Both the position numbers and the translations under genes were made by a program. Positions 15,646-24,817 of a stretch of 64,000 nt of DNA are shown in pieces (the first letter of the stretch is position 1; each line of letters starts with the position of its first letter). Under the pieces are notes generated by a model. The model saw only the letters and a list, made by a program, of their open reading frames with translations, ran no database searches and was not told where the DNA came from. This DNA comes from Dyadobacter sp. CY343 (GTDB lineage Bacteria > Bacteroidota > Bacteroidia > Cytophagales > Spirosomataceae): NCBI RefSeq assembly GCF_021390335.1, contig NZ_JAJUXK010000005.1:124001-188000 (forward strand), written 5' to 3'.

Positions 15646-18600
15646 TTATTTGATCATTTTCAACGCTTTTTCTGTATTTCCTGCTTTCAGTCTGTACACA
15701 TAAACGCCGCTTGGCAGGTTGGTTGCATTCACTTTCGAGAAGTGCCAGCCGGGTGCCAGATCGCCTTTTTGAAGTTGCATAATTTTCTGTCCGCGCAGGT
15801 TAAATAGTTCAAGCGCTACTTCTGTCTGAGTAGGCAGATAGAAGGAAATATCGGTGGAGGAGCCGGCCGGGTTTGGGTTATTTTGCAATAGGGTAACCTC
15901 GTTCGGCTGATCAATCGTCACAGGAATCATCTCAGATCGCAATGCACAGCCTCCGTCATTTGAAATGATGACACGGTACTCGCCGCTCTGCGAAGCCATC
16001 CATACCGGGCTGGTCGCACCGGGAATATCGGTTCCGTTGAGTTGCCACTGATAACTCTGGTCCGGAGCTTCTGCGACTTTCAATGCCGTTTTAAAGAACC
16101 CGTTTTTCTCCACTTTTACATTTACTATCGCAGGCGGCTGGATCTGGAAACTGCCGCTTTCGTTACTTTCCAGGGCCGGATACGTAAATATCGTTTTGAG
16201 CGCGTAAGTACCTTTTGCAATCGTTTCAGGCAACTGGAAGCTGATCAGCCCGTTTTCGACCTGAACCGGAATGCTCGTGATATTCCCTTTCTCCATATTC
16301 CTGATTTCAACCGTAGCCGATTTGTTTTTGGAAAAAGTCGAGTTGGAAGTGATCGTAAGTGCTACGTTTTCGCCCGTGCAATAGCCCGCTTTGGGTTCGA
16401 ACCGCTGGATTTTATTTTCGTCAAAAGTATGCAGCTCGGCCCCACCTGTGAGAATCAGCAGTTTTTCGTTAAAGTACTCGATGTCAAAGTTCTCCCTGAG
16501 CATATCCAGACCGTCCGTGTACACATTTGCGATTCCGTCTTTGTAACTGATCAGGCTTTGCTGAATGTTGGTGTCGTCCCAAAAGTTGAATGACGCAGCC
16601 CAAAGCCGGTTATTTTTATCGAAAACAACCTTTCTAATAGATTGCGGGGCAATTGCCTCGATCATTTCCCAGCTATTATTAGCAGAGTTGAGTTGCCTGA
16701 TACCGAATTCACCATAGGCGGTGGGCAGCTTATTCTGATCAAAAGCCAACCCTGTAACGCGGTAGCCTTCCGGTATAAATGAATGCTGCGACCAGTTGTT
16801 ATTATAGAATTTCCAAACGTTCCCCTGATCGGTTACAGCCCAGATATGATCGTCGGGGTCACTTGTCACCGTCATCAGCCGGGTGGTGCCAAATGTTTCC
16901 TGGCCGTAGAAATACCACTTTCCTTCCTGAAAACGACCTATACCCCTGTCACCGGTCACAAAGAAAACCCCGCTGTTCTCAGTGACTGCGAGCGGGCATA
17001 AACCATTGGAGTAAAATTTCTCGGGTTGTAAATATCTTTTGTAGGTATTGCCTGTTTTTACTACCATATTATTGGCCAGGTCCATCATATAGATCGTTCC
17101 ATTTCGGTTAGTCCCGAAGAATTGGAGGGTATTGGGTGACTTGCCATTTGTGGTTGAGGAAATGTAGGTATCCCATTGGTCCAGATCTCCGCTTTCATAG
17201 TAGCCGGCGGTGATAGAGTGAACGTACATTTTGTCAACTCCCTTTACAAACCGGTTTCTAAACATCGCCGTGTATCCTGGTTCCTGCAAGTTGGGCGAAA
17301 CAACGCCCAGATACCGAAACCGCTGATCCTTGAATCCCGTGCTGAGCTGTAAGTTCTCCCATTCTGAATAAGATTTAGGCGCCCATTTGATTCTGGAACG
17401 AACATGATAGGATGAATTTTCCTGCAAATCGGGGCGGTAGAGCATTTTGGTGGAATTCCAGCTATTAATCGCATTGGACGCCATGGAATCGCGATGCACG
17501 ATGTTACTGAACTTGTTGTCCGTCGCCACTTCGAGGTAACCTGTAATAGGGCCAGGGTGAAATGTGCCTTTTGACAGCGTTGTTGTCAGGATAGGGGTGC
17601 TCGATGTTTTTGTAACCTGATTGGCCGGGCCGAAAGCATTCGTCCAGGATTGGGAAAGGGGATAAACAGCAGACCATTCGCCCCAGACATTATTTTTCTG
17701 AACGCGCAAACGGACTATAAACTGCTTATACCATTCATAAGGGTGTAAAATTGAAAAAGACTGTTGCGCCCCGGCAAGGGTTTCAAACGACCGTGTAAAA
17801 CTTTCCCGCGCATTCACGTCGGTGATCTCCACCTCATAGTGACTGATACCCGCAAATGCATAAAAATAGCCGGTCAGATTCCTCGCACTGATTATTCTGG
17901 CATCAAAGAGCAGGGGAGGTGCGGTGCTGGTTGAGAAAGGTGCGATCGTAAAGCGGACAGATTGCGACCATTCTTCTGCTTTAATATCATTTTCTGCCCG
18001 GTACCGGGAAAAATAACTGCCCTCACTTTGTCCGCGCGATTGGAAATAAGATTGTCTGATCAGTGTATCCTCCACAATTTGTGTAAATGCTTGATCCTTT
18101 GCGATCTGGAACCGGTACCTATCCGCGCGAAAGGCTGCTTTCCAGTCGAAAGACGGGGTGGAAATGGTTGCGTCGGGATTTGGTTCGCGGAGTGAAAGTG
18201 CGGCAGGCGCACTGGGCTGCTCGGTGAATGCACCGAGCTTGAAAGTCGGTTCTATCTTACCTTCCGCATAGTCGCGCATCAAATTCCTGCAAAGCGGGTG
18301 AAAGCTGAGCACGCTACGGCAATAGGACATAATCGAACCATTCACATACTCCTGGTAACCGTCCTCGCATTCGCTTGTAGCGCCTTCCACATTGGTACAG
18401 CGGTCGATCGGACCGCCGGGCCAGGAGCAGCTGTGGGTATGCGGCGAGCCTAAGGTGTGTCCCAGTTCATGGCAAAGCAGGTCTACATCAATATAAGAAT
18501 TACCGGGCACTGGGAAGTTGGATGTACACATGCGGTAGCCTCCGTAAAACCACCCGTTTCGCACCGAAAAGCCGACTACCGCGTCGCGTTCTTCAAAACG

Positions 18601-19023
18601 GTTCAACGTCCAGTAGTTCAGGACGTGTGTGAAATATTCGAAGTCGTTTGTGAAAACGTAAGGTTCGGGCTGATCCCAGATCTGGATGTAGCTGATCGTC
18701 AGCTTTACATTGATCTCGCGCTCGAAAATGTCCGACGCTGCCTGTATAAAGCGGTAAGCCTCTTTTGTGAGTTTGTCCTTATCGCCATTATATGCGACGT
18801 AAGTGTCATAATTGATGTCGATACCGAGGCGGTATTCCAGTCTTTCGCCGGCCGAGGTACGCGCTCGGGTGAGGTCACTGAGTTGCGCGTATTTGGCTAA
18901 TCTGGCACCTGATAGTGAATCGTTTGTGGCGCAAACCGGCAGATTCTGCTGCGCGGCGGCTATTTTAAAAATGAAAAAGAATAGAAAGATCAGCAACGAC
19001 CTGCCGGTAGAAATTGCATTCAT
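15646..19023 (-). CDS. secreted reprolysin-like zinc metalloprotease with T9SS sorting domain
   Basis: 1125 residues. Signal peptide at 1-24. The catalytic domain at about 65-260 carries the metzincin zinc site H185ELGHTLGSPH195 (HExxHxxGxxH) and a downstream Met-turn-like SIMSY, so it is a reprolysin/M12-like enzyme. The middle (about 290-560) contains fibronectin-like segments; about 600-870 reads like propeller blades (SDPDDHIWAVTDQGNVWKFY). An Ig-like stretch (SYQWQLNGTDIPGA) precedes the T9SS type A domain (LLQNNPNPAGSSTDISFYLP, ending EKALKMIK). Expected to be an exported degradative enzyme. The substrate is unknown. Confidence 0.88.
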   Translation of the reverse strand: MNAISTGRSLLIFLFFFIFKIAAAQQNLPVCATNDSLSGARLAKYAQLSDLTRARTSAGERLEYRLGIDINYDTYVAYNGDKDKLTKEAYRFIQAASDIFEREINVKLTISYIQIWDQPEPYVFTNDFEYFTHVLNYWTLNRFEERDAVVGFSVRNGWFYGGYRMCTSNFPVPGNSYIDVDLLCHELGHTLGSPHTHSCSWPGGPIDRCTNVEGATSECEDGYQEYVNGSIMSYCRSVLSFHPLCRNLMRDYAEGKIEPTFKLGAFTEQPSAPAALSLREPNPDATISTPSFDWKAAFRADRYRFQIAKDQAFTQIVEDTLIRQSYFQSRGQSEGSYFSRYRAENDIKAEEWSQSVRFTIAPFSTSTAPPLLFDARIISARNLTGYFYAFAGISHYEVEITDVNARESFTRSFETLAGAQQSFSILHPYEWYKQFIVRLRVQKNNVWGEWSAVYPLSQSWTNAFGPANQVTKTSSTPILTTTLSKGTFHPGPITGYLEVATDNKFSNIVHRDSMASNAINSWNSTKMLYRPDLQENSSYHVRSRIKWAPKSYSEWENLQLSTGFKDQRFRYLGVVSPNLQEPGYTAMFRNRFVKGVDKMYVHSITAGYYESGDLDQWDTYISSTTNGKSPNTLQFFGTNRNGTIYMMDLANNMVVKTGNTYKRYLQPEKFYSNGLCPLAVTENSGVFFVTGDRGIGRFQEGKWYFYGQETFGTTRLMTVTSDPDDHIWAVTDQGNVWKFYNNNWSQHSFIPEGYRVTGLAFDQNKLPTAYGEFGIRQLNSANNSWEMIEAIAPQSIRKVVFDKNNRLWAASFNFWDDTNIQQSLISYKDGIANVYTDGLDMLRENFDIEYFNEKLLILTGGAELHTFDENKIQRFEPKAGYCTGENVALTITSNSTFSKNKSATVEIRNMEKGNITSIPVQVENGLISFQLPETIAKGTYALKTIFTYPALESNESGSFQIQPPAIVNVKVEKNGFFKTALKVAEAPDQSYQWQLNGTDIPGATSPVWMASQSGEYRVIISNDGGCALRSEMIPVTIDQPNEVTLLQNNPNPAGSSTDISFYLPTQTEVALELFNLRGQKIMQLQKGDLAPGWHFSKVNATNLPSGVYVYRLKAGNTEKALKMIK

Positions 19024-19167
19024 AAGCGGATTGACGAACGAAAAGGAATGGGTGGAATATTTATGTGTCCAAGATATGACAATATCTGCAGCGATAACGT
19101 TGCTTCCGTTTTAATCTAAATATTAAAAAATTTTAATGGTATTAAATTAATAATTGATACCATAATT

Positions 19168-19207
19168 CAAACGTTTGTTTGATAAATTCAAACGATCGTT
19201 TGAATTT
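19168..19207. promoter_or_regulatory. TetR operator: two palindromes
   Basis: CAAACGTTTG (19168-19177) is a perfect 10-bp palindrome. At 19184-19207 lies a perfect 24-bp palindrome whose 18-bp core is TTCAAACGATCGTTTGAA. Both share the CAAACG/CGTTTG half-site. They lie 75-115 bp upstream of the tetR-type gene and overlap its predicted -33 box, the arrangement expected for autorepression. Confidence 0.75.
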
Positions 19208-19230
19208 TGTTTTTCAGTCAGTTACCTTTG
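19199..19230 (+). promoter_or_regulatory. Bacteroidota-type promoter of tetR-tolC-emrAB
   Basis: TTTG at 19199-19202, a 20-base spacer, then TACCTTTG at 19223-19230, an exact match to the TTTG / TAnnTTTG consensus at the preferred spacing. The -33 box is part of the right arm of the 24-bp palindrome, so a bound TetR dimer would block it. Transcription should begin a few bases past 19230, about 45 bp before the tetR ATG. Confidence 0.7.
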
Positions 19231-19281
19231 TTTTGCAATCAGCAATAATGAAGTTTTAACAGCTGATGGTGAATACATTAG

Positions 19282-19926
19282 ATGGAATATAACTCGAAAC
19301 AAATACAGATAATAGAAGTCGCGGAGCGGCTTTTCGCTCAAAAGGGCTTCGCCGGTACTTCGGTGCGCGACATTGCGCAGGAGGCGGACGTGAATGTGTC
19401 GATGATCTCCTACTATTTCGGGTCGAAGGAAAAGCTGATCGAAGCTTTGTTTCAGTTCAGGATGACAGAGTCCAGATCGCGGTTGGAAACGCTGGTCACA
19501 AACGATGAGCTGAGTCCCATGCAAAAGATCAATATGCTGATAGACAATGTGATAGATAGGTTAATGGGTAACCAGAGCTTTCACAATATCATGCTGCGCG
19601 AAACGCTTTCTTCGGACCGTAACGAGACCATATCCAAACACATTATGGGACTGAAAATGAGGAACATCGAACTCATGCAGCGTCTGATCCAGGAGGGACA
19701 GGCGGCCGGGGTTTTCCGTGAAGGGATCGATATGAGCCTGATGAGCACAACACTTTACGGGACCGTCAACTACGCGATTGCTACACAGGACTTTTACAAG
19801 AAAATCAACAACCTGGAATCGATGGGCGAGGAGGAGTTTCAAATACACTTGAAACGCAGTCTGAGCCAGCATCTTAAAAGCTTATTTAAATCGACAGTAA
19901 CCAATGAACACCACATTCAAAATTAG
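19282..19926 (+). CDS. TetR/AcrR family repressor of the adjacent efflux operon
   Basis: 214 residues. The N-terminal HTH (IEVAERLFAQKGFAGTSVRD, then IAQEADVNVSMISYYFGSKEKLI) is a textbook TetR DNA-binding domain with the YYFGSK recognition turn. The rest is an alpha-helical ligand-binding domain of CecR/AcrR-like length. It starts the operon tetR-tolC-emrA-emrB and overlaps tolC by 23 bases. Two palindromes upstream overlap its own promoter, so it likely represses the whole operon until an effector drug or lipid binds. Confidence 0.92.
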   Translation: MEYNSKQIQIIEVAERLFAQKGFAGTSVRDIAQEADVNVSMISYYFGSKEKLIEALFQFRMTESRSRLETLVTNDELSPMQKINMLIDNVIDRLMGNQSFHNIMLRETLSSDRNETISKHIMGLKMRNIELMQRLIQEGQAAGVFREGIDMSLMSTTLYGTVNYAIATQDFYKKINNLESMGEEEFQIHLKRSLSQHLKSLFKSTVTNEHHIQN

Positions 19927-21244
19927 GAGAATGGTTTGGGTGGCAGCCGGAGCGATCTGGATCGCAGCAAATTCCCACGCATTCGCCCAGGCCGCACGCA
20001 CGATTACCCTGGAAGAGGCCATTGAAATGAGCCTGAAAAACAGCAAACAGCTGAAATTGAGCCAGACCAATGTAGACCTGGCCGGATTGAGTATCAGGCA
20101 GATCAAGGAAAATCAGCTGCCTAGTCTGAGCATTTCGGGTTCCTACCTGCGGGTCAACACACCGAATATCAATTTGAAGGTAAAACCAAGCACGAGCGAC
20201 AGTACCGCCTCGGGCTCGGCGACTCCGGAAGTGCACCAGGTCATGTACGGAATGGCGAGTGCGTCGCTGCCGATATTTTCTGGTTTCCGGTTCAAATACG
20301 GACTGCAATCAGCACACTACCTTGAAGAAGCTGCGAAACTCGATGCTGAAAGTGACCGCGACGCGGTGATCCAGAATACAATTGCGGCTTACAGTAACCT
20401 TTACAAAGCTAAAAAATCGGTCGATCTGGTTGCTGAAAACCTATTGCGTGAGCGCCAGCGGGTGGAAGAATTTACCAATCGTGAAAAAAATGGAATGCTC
20501 GCGAGAAACGATCTGATGAAAGCCAAGTTGCAGGAATCTAACGTGGAGCTTACATTACTTGACGCAGAAAACGACCTGAAAGTGACCACGATCAATATGG
20601 ACCTGCTTTTGGGATTGCCCGAAAATACGCCGTTGCTGGCAGATTCTGCAAGTTTTCTGACTTTCAAAGAAGAAGGAAATGTGGGTGACTGGGAACAAAC
20701 AGCATTGACGCACAGAAAGGATATTGCAGCAAATGGGATTCGCCAAAAGGCAGCGAATGTGGATATTAAGGGCGCCAAAGCGGATTTTTATCCAAGTGTG
20801 GCATTGACGGCGGGCTACGTCGCGCTGAACATTCCCGGCGTTGCAGTTATCCCGAATGCTGTGAATGCGGGCGTTGGGATCAGGTACGATGTGGCGTCGC
20901 TCTGGAAATCCGGTTCAAAAATCGCTCAGGCACGGACACACGCTTATCAGCTGAAAACCAATGAAGATATCTTGCTGGACAAGCTGCATCTTGAAGTCAA
21001 TACTGCCTATTACAACTATGTTTTGAGTAAAAGAAAAATAGATGTTTATGCGAAGGCAGTGGAGCAGGCGAACGAAAATTACCGCATTACCAAAAATAAA
21101 TACGATAACAGCCTGGTAACCACCACCGAACTCCTCGACGCTGACGTAGCCCAGGTACAATCAAAAATCAACTACGAAGCCGCCAAGGCAGATGCCATCG
21201 TCGCTTTCAAGCGGTTGGAACAAACTGCGGGGGTGATTCAGTAG
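19904..21244 (+). CDS. TolC-family outer membrane efflux protein
   Basis: 446 residues with a signal peptide ending near HAFAQA (about 27) and two repeated coiled-coil/beta-strand halves (ITLEEAIEMSLKNSKQLKLS and later YYNYVLSKRKIDVYAKAVEQ). Forms the trimeric outer-membrane channel for the EmrAB-type pump encoded downstream. The start overlaps the end of the TetR gene by 23 bases, supporting co-translation. No lipobox is seen, unlike many RND-associated OprM proteins. Confidence 0.9.
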   Translation: MNTTFKIRRMVWVAAGAIWIAANSHAFAQAARTITLEEAIEMSLKNSKQLKLSQTNVDLAGLSIRQIKENQLPSLSISGSYLRVNTPNINLKVKPSTSDSTASGSATPEVHQVMYGMASASLPIFSGFRFKYGLQSAHYLEEAAKLDAESDRDAVIQNTIAAYSNLYKAKKSVDLVAENLLRERQRVEEFTNREKNGMLARNDLMKAKLQESNVELTLLDAENDLKVTTINMDLLLGLPENTPLLADSASFLTFKEEGNVGDWEQTALTHRKDIAANGIRQKAANVDIKGAKADFYPSVALTAGYVALNIPGVAVIPNAVNAGVGIRYDVASLWKSGSKIAQARTHAYQLKTNEDILLDKLHLEVNTAYYNYVLSKRKIDVYAKAVEQANENYRITKNKYDNSLVTTTELLDADVAQVQSKINYEAAKADAIVAFKRLEQTAGVIQ

Positions 21245-21394
21245 GGGGGAAGGGAGGAAAGGAGGATGGAGGAAAGGGAGGATGGAGTTTCGCAGTAATT
21301 ATAATATTTTTTATTCCTTCCTCCTTCCTCCCTTCCTCCTTCCTCCCAAAAAACATTCACTAATTCACTAATTCACTCATTCAATCATTGTAAA
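21245..21394. repeat. intergenic purine/pyrimidine inverted repeat plus ATTCACTA tandem repeats
   Basis: Directly after the tolC stop, a G/A-only-rich tract (21245-21287; units like GGAGGAAAGG) is followed, after a 27-base A/T spacer, by a C/T tract (21315-21347; units CCTTCCTCCTT). The two tracts can pair into a long imperfect hairpin. Next come octamers of the ATTCACTA type (21355-21388). A similar arrangement follows rodA (29841-29972) and rplI (34542-34667). It lies inside a presumed operon, so it might modulate emrAB relative to tolC. Confidence 0.7.
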
Positions 21395-22477
21395 ATGGAA
21401 ACCACACCGAAGAAGAAAAATAACCGGTTTATTATCATCCTGGCTGTGCTGATTATGGCTGGCGGGACCTGGGGATTTACGAAGTATAACCACGGATTAC
21501 ACCACGAGGAAACAGACGATGCGCAGGTTGATGCGAATATCAGTCCGGTTATTCCAAGGATATCAGGTTATGTTACTGAGATCAAAGTAAAAGACAATCA
21601 GGAAGTTAAGAAAGGTGATACGCTGCTTGTGCTCGATAACCGCGATCAGCAGATCAGGCTCGAACAGGCGAAAGCTGCGCTCGCAGGGTCGGAGGGAAGT
21701 TTGGTGGTAGCGAATGCGACAACCACTGCCTCTCAGGCGAGCGGCATTACTTACGAAGCGAATGTTTCGATTGTGGAAGCACAGATCGAGGAAGCGAAAG
21801 TCAATGTGTGGCGGGCGAACCAGGATTTTGCGAGATATGAGAACCTGATCAAAGACCATTCGATCACGCAGCAAGAATTTGAGCAGGCTTCGGCTACGAA
21901 ACAGAAAGCCGAACGCCAGCTGGCGGTTTTGGTAGCTCAGAAAAATGCGGCGGAGCGTCAGGCGAAGGCGGCCGGAAAGCAGACGAGCGCTACTTCACGC
22001 CAAACTGCCGTGGCCAATGCAAATATCAAAGCCCGTGCGGCGGAGATCGCGAATGCGGAATTGAATCTTTCCTACACCGTGATCACAGCGCCAACCGACG
22101 GCCGCGTTTCAAAAGTGAATGCGCAGCTTGGACAGTTTTTGCAAGCGGGACAGTCGCTTTTCAGCATTATATCAACCACTGAACCCTGGATAGTAGCGAA
22201 TTTCAAGGAAACGCAGCTTACCAGAATGAAGCTGGGCCAGCATGTGAAAATACATGTGGACGCGTATCCTGACCATGAATTTGAAGCAAAAGTTGCCTCA
22301 TTTTCACCTGCAACCGGCGCGCGTTTCGCACTGCTTCCTCCCGACAATGCAAGTGGCAACTTCGTGAAAGTAGTTCAGCGTCTGCCGGTTAGGATTGAAT
22401 TTACAAAAGCGGATGATGCGTTTATCGCGCAGCTGCGTCCTGGCATGAACGTGCAGGTGGACGTGGAGCTGAACTAG
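21395..22477 (+). CDS. emrA: HlyD/EmrA-family periplasmic adaptor
   Basis: 360 residues. One N-terminal membrane helix (about 10-30), then the split biotinyl-lipoyl domain (ISPVIPRISGYVTEIKVKDN, then QEVKKGDTLLVLDN, resumed at NAELNLSYTVITAPTDGRVS). A long alpha-hairpin with Ala/Gln-rich heptads (about 75-210) lies between the lipoyl halves, and a beta-barrel (TTEPWIVANFKETQLTRMKLG) follows. It links the inner-membrane EmrB-type transporter to TolC. Symbol assigned by architecture and neighbours. Confidence 0.88.
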   Translation: METTPKKKNNRFIIILAVLIMAGGTWGFTKYNHGLHHEETDDAQVDANISPVIPRISGYVTEIKVKDNQEVKKGDTLLVLDNRDQQIRLEQAKAALAGSEGSLVVANATTTASQASGITYEANVSIVEAQIEEAKVNVWRANQDFARYENLIKDHSITQQEFEQASATKQKAERQLAVLVAQKNAAERQAKAAGKQTSATSRQTAVANANIKARAAEIANAELNLSYTVITAPTDGRVSKVNAQLGQFLQAGQSLFSIISTTEPWIVANFKETQLTRMKLGQHVKIHVDAYPDHEFEAKVASFSPATGARFALLPPDNASGNFVKVVQRLPVRIEFTKADDAFIAQLRPGMNVQVDVELN

Positions 22478-22510
22478 GATATCGAATTACTAATCTTGAA
22501 ATAAATCAGG

Positions 22511-24085
22511 ATGGAATTACAGGAATCACTCGTAGAATACGGGTATAGAAGGATCATTATTACAATTACCGCCGTGCTTTGCGCGCTGCTGGAAATTGTG
22601 GATACAACGATCGTCAATGTTGCCCTCAACGATATGAGGGGAAACCTGGGCGGTACATTATCGGAAGTGAGCTGGGTAATTACGGCTTATGCGATCGGTA
22701 ATGTGATCATTGTGCCGATGACGAGCTGGCTTTCCCAGCAATTTGGACGTAGAAATTATTTTGCGGCCTCCATTATCATATTTACCGTCGCCTCATTTCT
22801 TTGCGGTAATGCAAATAATATTTGGGAGCTGGTCTTTTTCAGGCTGATCCAGGGATTTGGCGGCGGCGCTTTACTGGTAACCGCGCAAACGCTGATCACC
22901 GAAAGTTATCCGCCTGAAAAACGCGGGATTGCGCAGGCTATTTATGGGTTAGGTGTGATTGTCGGGCCTACATTAGGTCCGCCGCTGGGTGGTTACATTG
23001 TGGATAATTACAGCTGGCCTTACATATTTTACATTAATATTCCGCTCGGTATTATCGCGGCAATGCTTACGCTGCAATTTGTGAGAAGTCCGAAGTATTC
23101 GGAGAAAAAGAGCAGCAGTGAAATCGACTGGTGGGGGATCATTTTCCTGGCAGCGGCAGTGGGTTCTTTGCAATATGTGTTGGAAAAAGGGCAGGAAGAG
23201 GATTGGTTCAATGACGAGATCATCACTATTCTTTCGATAACCACGGTTTTCTCATTCTTCTTCTTCATCTGGCGGGAGCTCACTTACAAGAACCCGATCG
23301 TGAACCTGCGGGTTTTGAAAAATGGTAACCTCAGGGTCGGTACGATACTCTCATTCATTCTTGGTTTTGGGTTGTACGGTTCCACATTCATTATCCCGCT
23401 TTACACCCAGGCGACATTGGGCTGGACAGCAACCCAGTCAGGAATGCTGATGGTACCCGCCGCTATCGTGACCGCCATGATGATGCCTATTGTCGGGCAG
23501 CTTTTGCAGCGCGGCGTGAAACAACAATATCTGGTGGCGATCGGAATGGTGTTTTTCTTCATTTACAGCTACTGGGGCTACCTGGTACTGACGCCGGATA
23601 CCGGCAGCGACGCGTTTTTCAATATGCTGATCGTGCGTGGAATAGGGCTGGGATTGTTATTTGTACCCATCACAACGCTCGCATTGTCGACATTGAAGGG
23701 GCGCGAAATTGGTGAGGGAGCGGCATTTACGGGGATGATGCGGCAGCTGGGCGGTTCTTTTGGAGTTGCGGTAATTACCACCTTCATAGCCCGTCAGAAT
23801 ATGTTCCACCGGAATGATCTGGTAAGTAAGCTCGATGTCAACAATCCGATCGTTCAGCAGCGGGTTGAAGGTTTGCAGCACTCATTTATGGCAAAGGGAC
23901 TTTCGTCTGATGTTGCTTTGAAAAGCGGGTACAAGATCCTTGACTTTACGGTTTCAAAACAGGCGCAGGTGATGTCTTATATGGATGTATTTCTTTACCT
24001 GGGCATTCTGTTCCTGATCTGCGTCCCGTTTGTGCTTTGGACAAAAAGTGGCAAAACGAAAGTAGATACTTCGGCAGTGCATTAA
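22511..24085 (+). CDS. emrB: DHA2-family (14-TM) MFS drug exporter
   Basis: 524 residues, 14 predicted helices. Motif A-type SWLSQQFGRRNYF between helices 2 and 3, and antiporter motif C-like GVIVGPTLGPPLGGYIVDNY in helix 5, define the proton-driven DHA2/EmrB group. The first helix begins ALLEIVDTTIVNVALNDM, typical for EmrB. It exports hydrophobic compounds through EmrA and TolC. It lies 33 bp after emrA and is the last gene before a strong terminator. The substrate is not predictable from the sequence. Confidence 0.92.
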   Translation: MELQESLVEYGYRRIIITITAVLCALLEIVDTTIVNVALNDMRGNLGGTLSEVSWVITAYAIGNVIIVPMTSWLSQQFGRRNYFAASIIIFTVASFLCGNANNIWELVFFRLIQGFGGGALLVTAQTLITESYPPEKRGIAQAIYGLGVIVGPTLGPPLGGYIVDNYSWPYIFYINIPLGIIAAMLTLQFVRSPKYSEKKSSSEIDWWGIIFLAAAVGSLQYVLEKGQEEDWFNDEIITILSITTVFSFFFFIWRELTYKNPIVNLRVLKNGNLRVGTILSFILGFGLYGSTFIIPLYTQATLGWTATQSGMLMVPAAIVTAMMMPIVGQLLQRGVKQQYLVAIGMVFFFIYSYWGYLVLTPDTGSDAFFNMLIVRGIGLGLLFVPITTLALSTLKGREIGEGAAFTGMMRQLGGSFGVAVITTFIARQNMFHRNDLVSKLDVNNPIVQQRVEGLQHSFMAKGLSSDVALKSGYKILDFTVSKQAQVMSYMDVFLYLGILFLICVPFVLWTKSGKTKVDTSAVH

Positions 24086-24109
24086 TTTTTAAGTGTAGTA
24101 GTGTTATTG

Positions 24110-24149
24110 AAGAAGCTTCCCAGCCTTGGGGAGCTTCTCTTTTTTTTTT
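24110..24149 (+). terminator. rho-independent terminator after emrB
   Basis: Stem GAAGCTTCCC / GGGGAGCTTC (one G-T pair) with a short CAGCCTT-type loop, followed by an uninterrupted run of about ten T. Confidence 0.85.
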
Positions 24150-24164
24150 GCAGGATTCTCCGGC

Positions 24165-24572
24165 TTAGCGGGTTGCCAAGAGCGAATGCAGCTTATTCAT
24201 CGTCAGTATCCTGATCTTGGGAAATGGGATTTCTTCCAAAATGTTAAAATGCCTGTCGTGAGTTACAATGTATTCTGCCTGGCAGGAGATTGCGCAGTCT
24301 ACAAATTTGTTATCATCCTGGTCTTTAATCAACCCCCATTTATAGAAAGGGGTAACCCAAATTGTATTATTGAGATTTAAGAGAAGCTCTATCGTATTCG
24401 CAGCGAGTGTAGGAGAATAGAAGTTGCCGATAACCTCATCGTACTCTTCAATAATTTCGTTCGTAATACCAATCTGAAAGGTTCCTGCCTTCAATGCATC
24501 AAAAAGCCATCGCGTTTTTGACAACCTGGGAATACTTACAAGCAGACAATTGGTATCAATTACAAGAATCAA
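24165..24572 (-). CDS. PIN-domain toxin of a type II toxin-antitoxin pair
   Basis: 135-residue PIN-fold ribonuclease of the putative TA toxin, PIN family. Acidic metal-binding residues appear at the expected points: D6 in LVIDTNCLL, the Glu/Asp of IIEEYDEVIG, DQDDNKFVDCA and VTHDRHFN. The frame opens with TTG at 24572, overlapping the upstream gene's stop as TTGA; I see no in-frame ATG there. A weak start may hold toxin below antitoxin. It is expected to cleave RNA when unbound. Convergent with emrB across the terminator. Confidence 0.82.
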   Translation of the reverse strand: MILVIDTNCLLVSIPRLSKTRWLFDALKAGTFQIGITNEIIEEYDEVIGNFYSPTLAANTIELLLNLNNTIWVTPFYKWGLIKDQDDNKFVDCAISCQAEYIVTHDRHFNILEEIPFPKIRILTMNKLHSLLATR

Positions 24573-24817
24573 GAAACTCCATATTTAGTGCGTTTGTGAG
24601 ATTTCAGTGCTTCGTCGAGTTTTTCTTGTGTCAGGCTCTTTTCCTCCCAAATTCGATCCATTTCTTCGTCGATCTGTTTTGCAAAATACTCTGAGAGTAG
24701 TTGTTTTATTTCACGCTCTTGTCTTGCGTTGAGTTGTTTCTCAAACATCCTGAGCATGAACAGTTGCATGTCGTTCAACTTGGTTGTCTGTTCCATTTCA
24801 ATCCGTTTAATGTTCAT
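24569..24817 (-). CDS. small antitoxin-like partner of the PIN toxin
   Basis: 82 residues from ATG 24817 (alternatives: 24829 or 24796). Highly charged and helical (LNDMQLFMLRMFEKQLNARQ; SEYFAKQIDEEMDRIWEEKS), without a recognisable ribbon-helix-helix motif. The stop overlaps the toxin start by 4 bases, the usual antitoxin-toxin order. The C-terminal region (LDEALKSHKRTKYG) could be the segment that covers the toxin. Identification rests on position and size. Confidence 0.65.
   Translation of the reverse strand: MNIKRIEMEQTTKLNDMQLFMLRMFEKQLNARQEREIKQLLSEYFAKQIDEEMDRIWEEKSLTQEKLDEALKSHKRTKYGVS

Noticed and set aside
16042..16593. 183-codon frame opposite the metalloprotease
   Set aside because: Lies fully inside a well-supported 1125-residue gene and shows no domain signature.
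24086..24164. Possible small gene between emrB and the PIN toxin
   Set aside because: Only a terminator hairpin and T-run are present; no frame of useful length.
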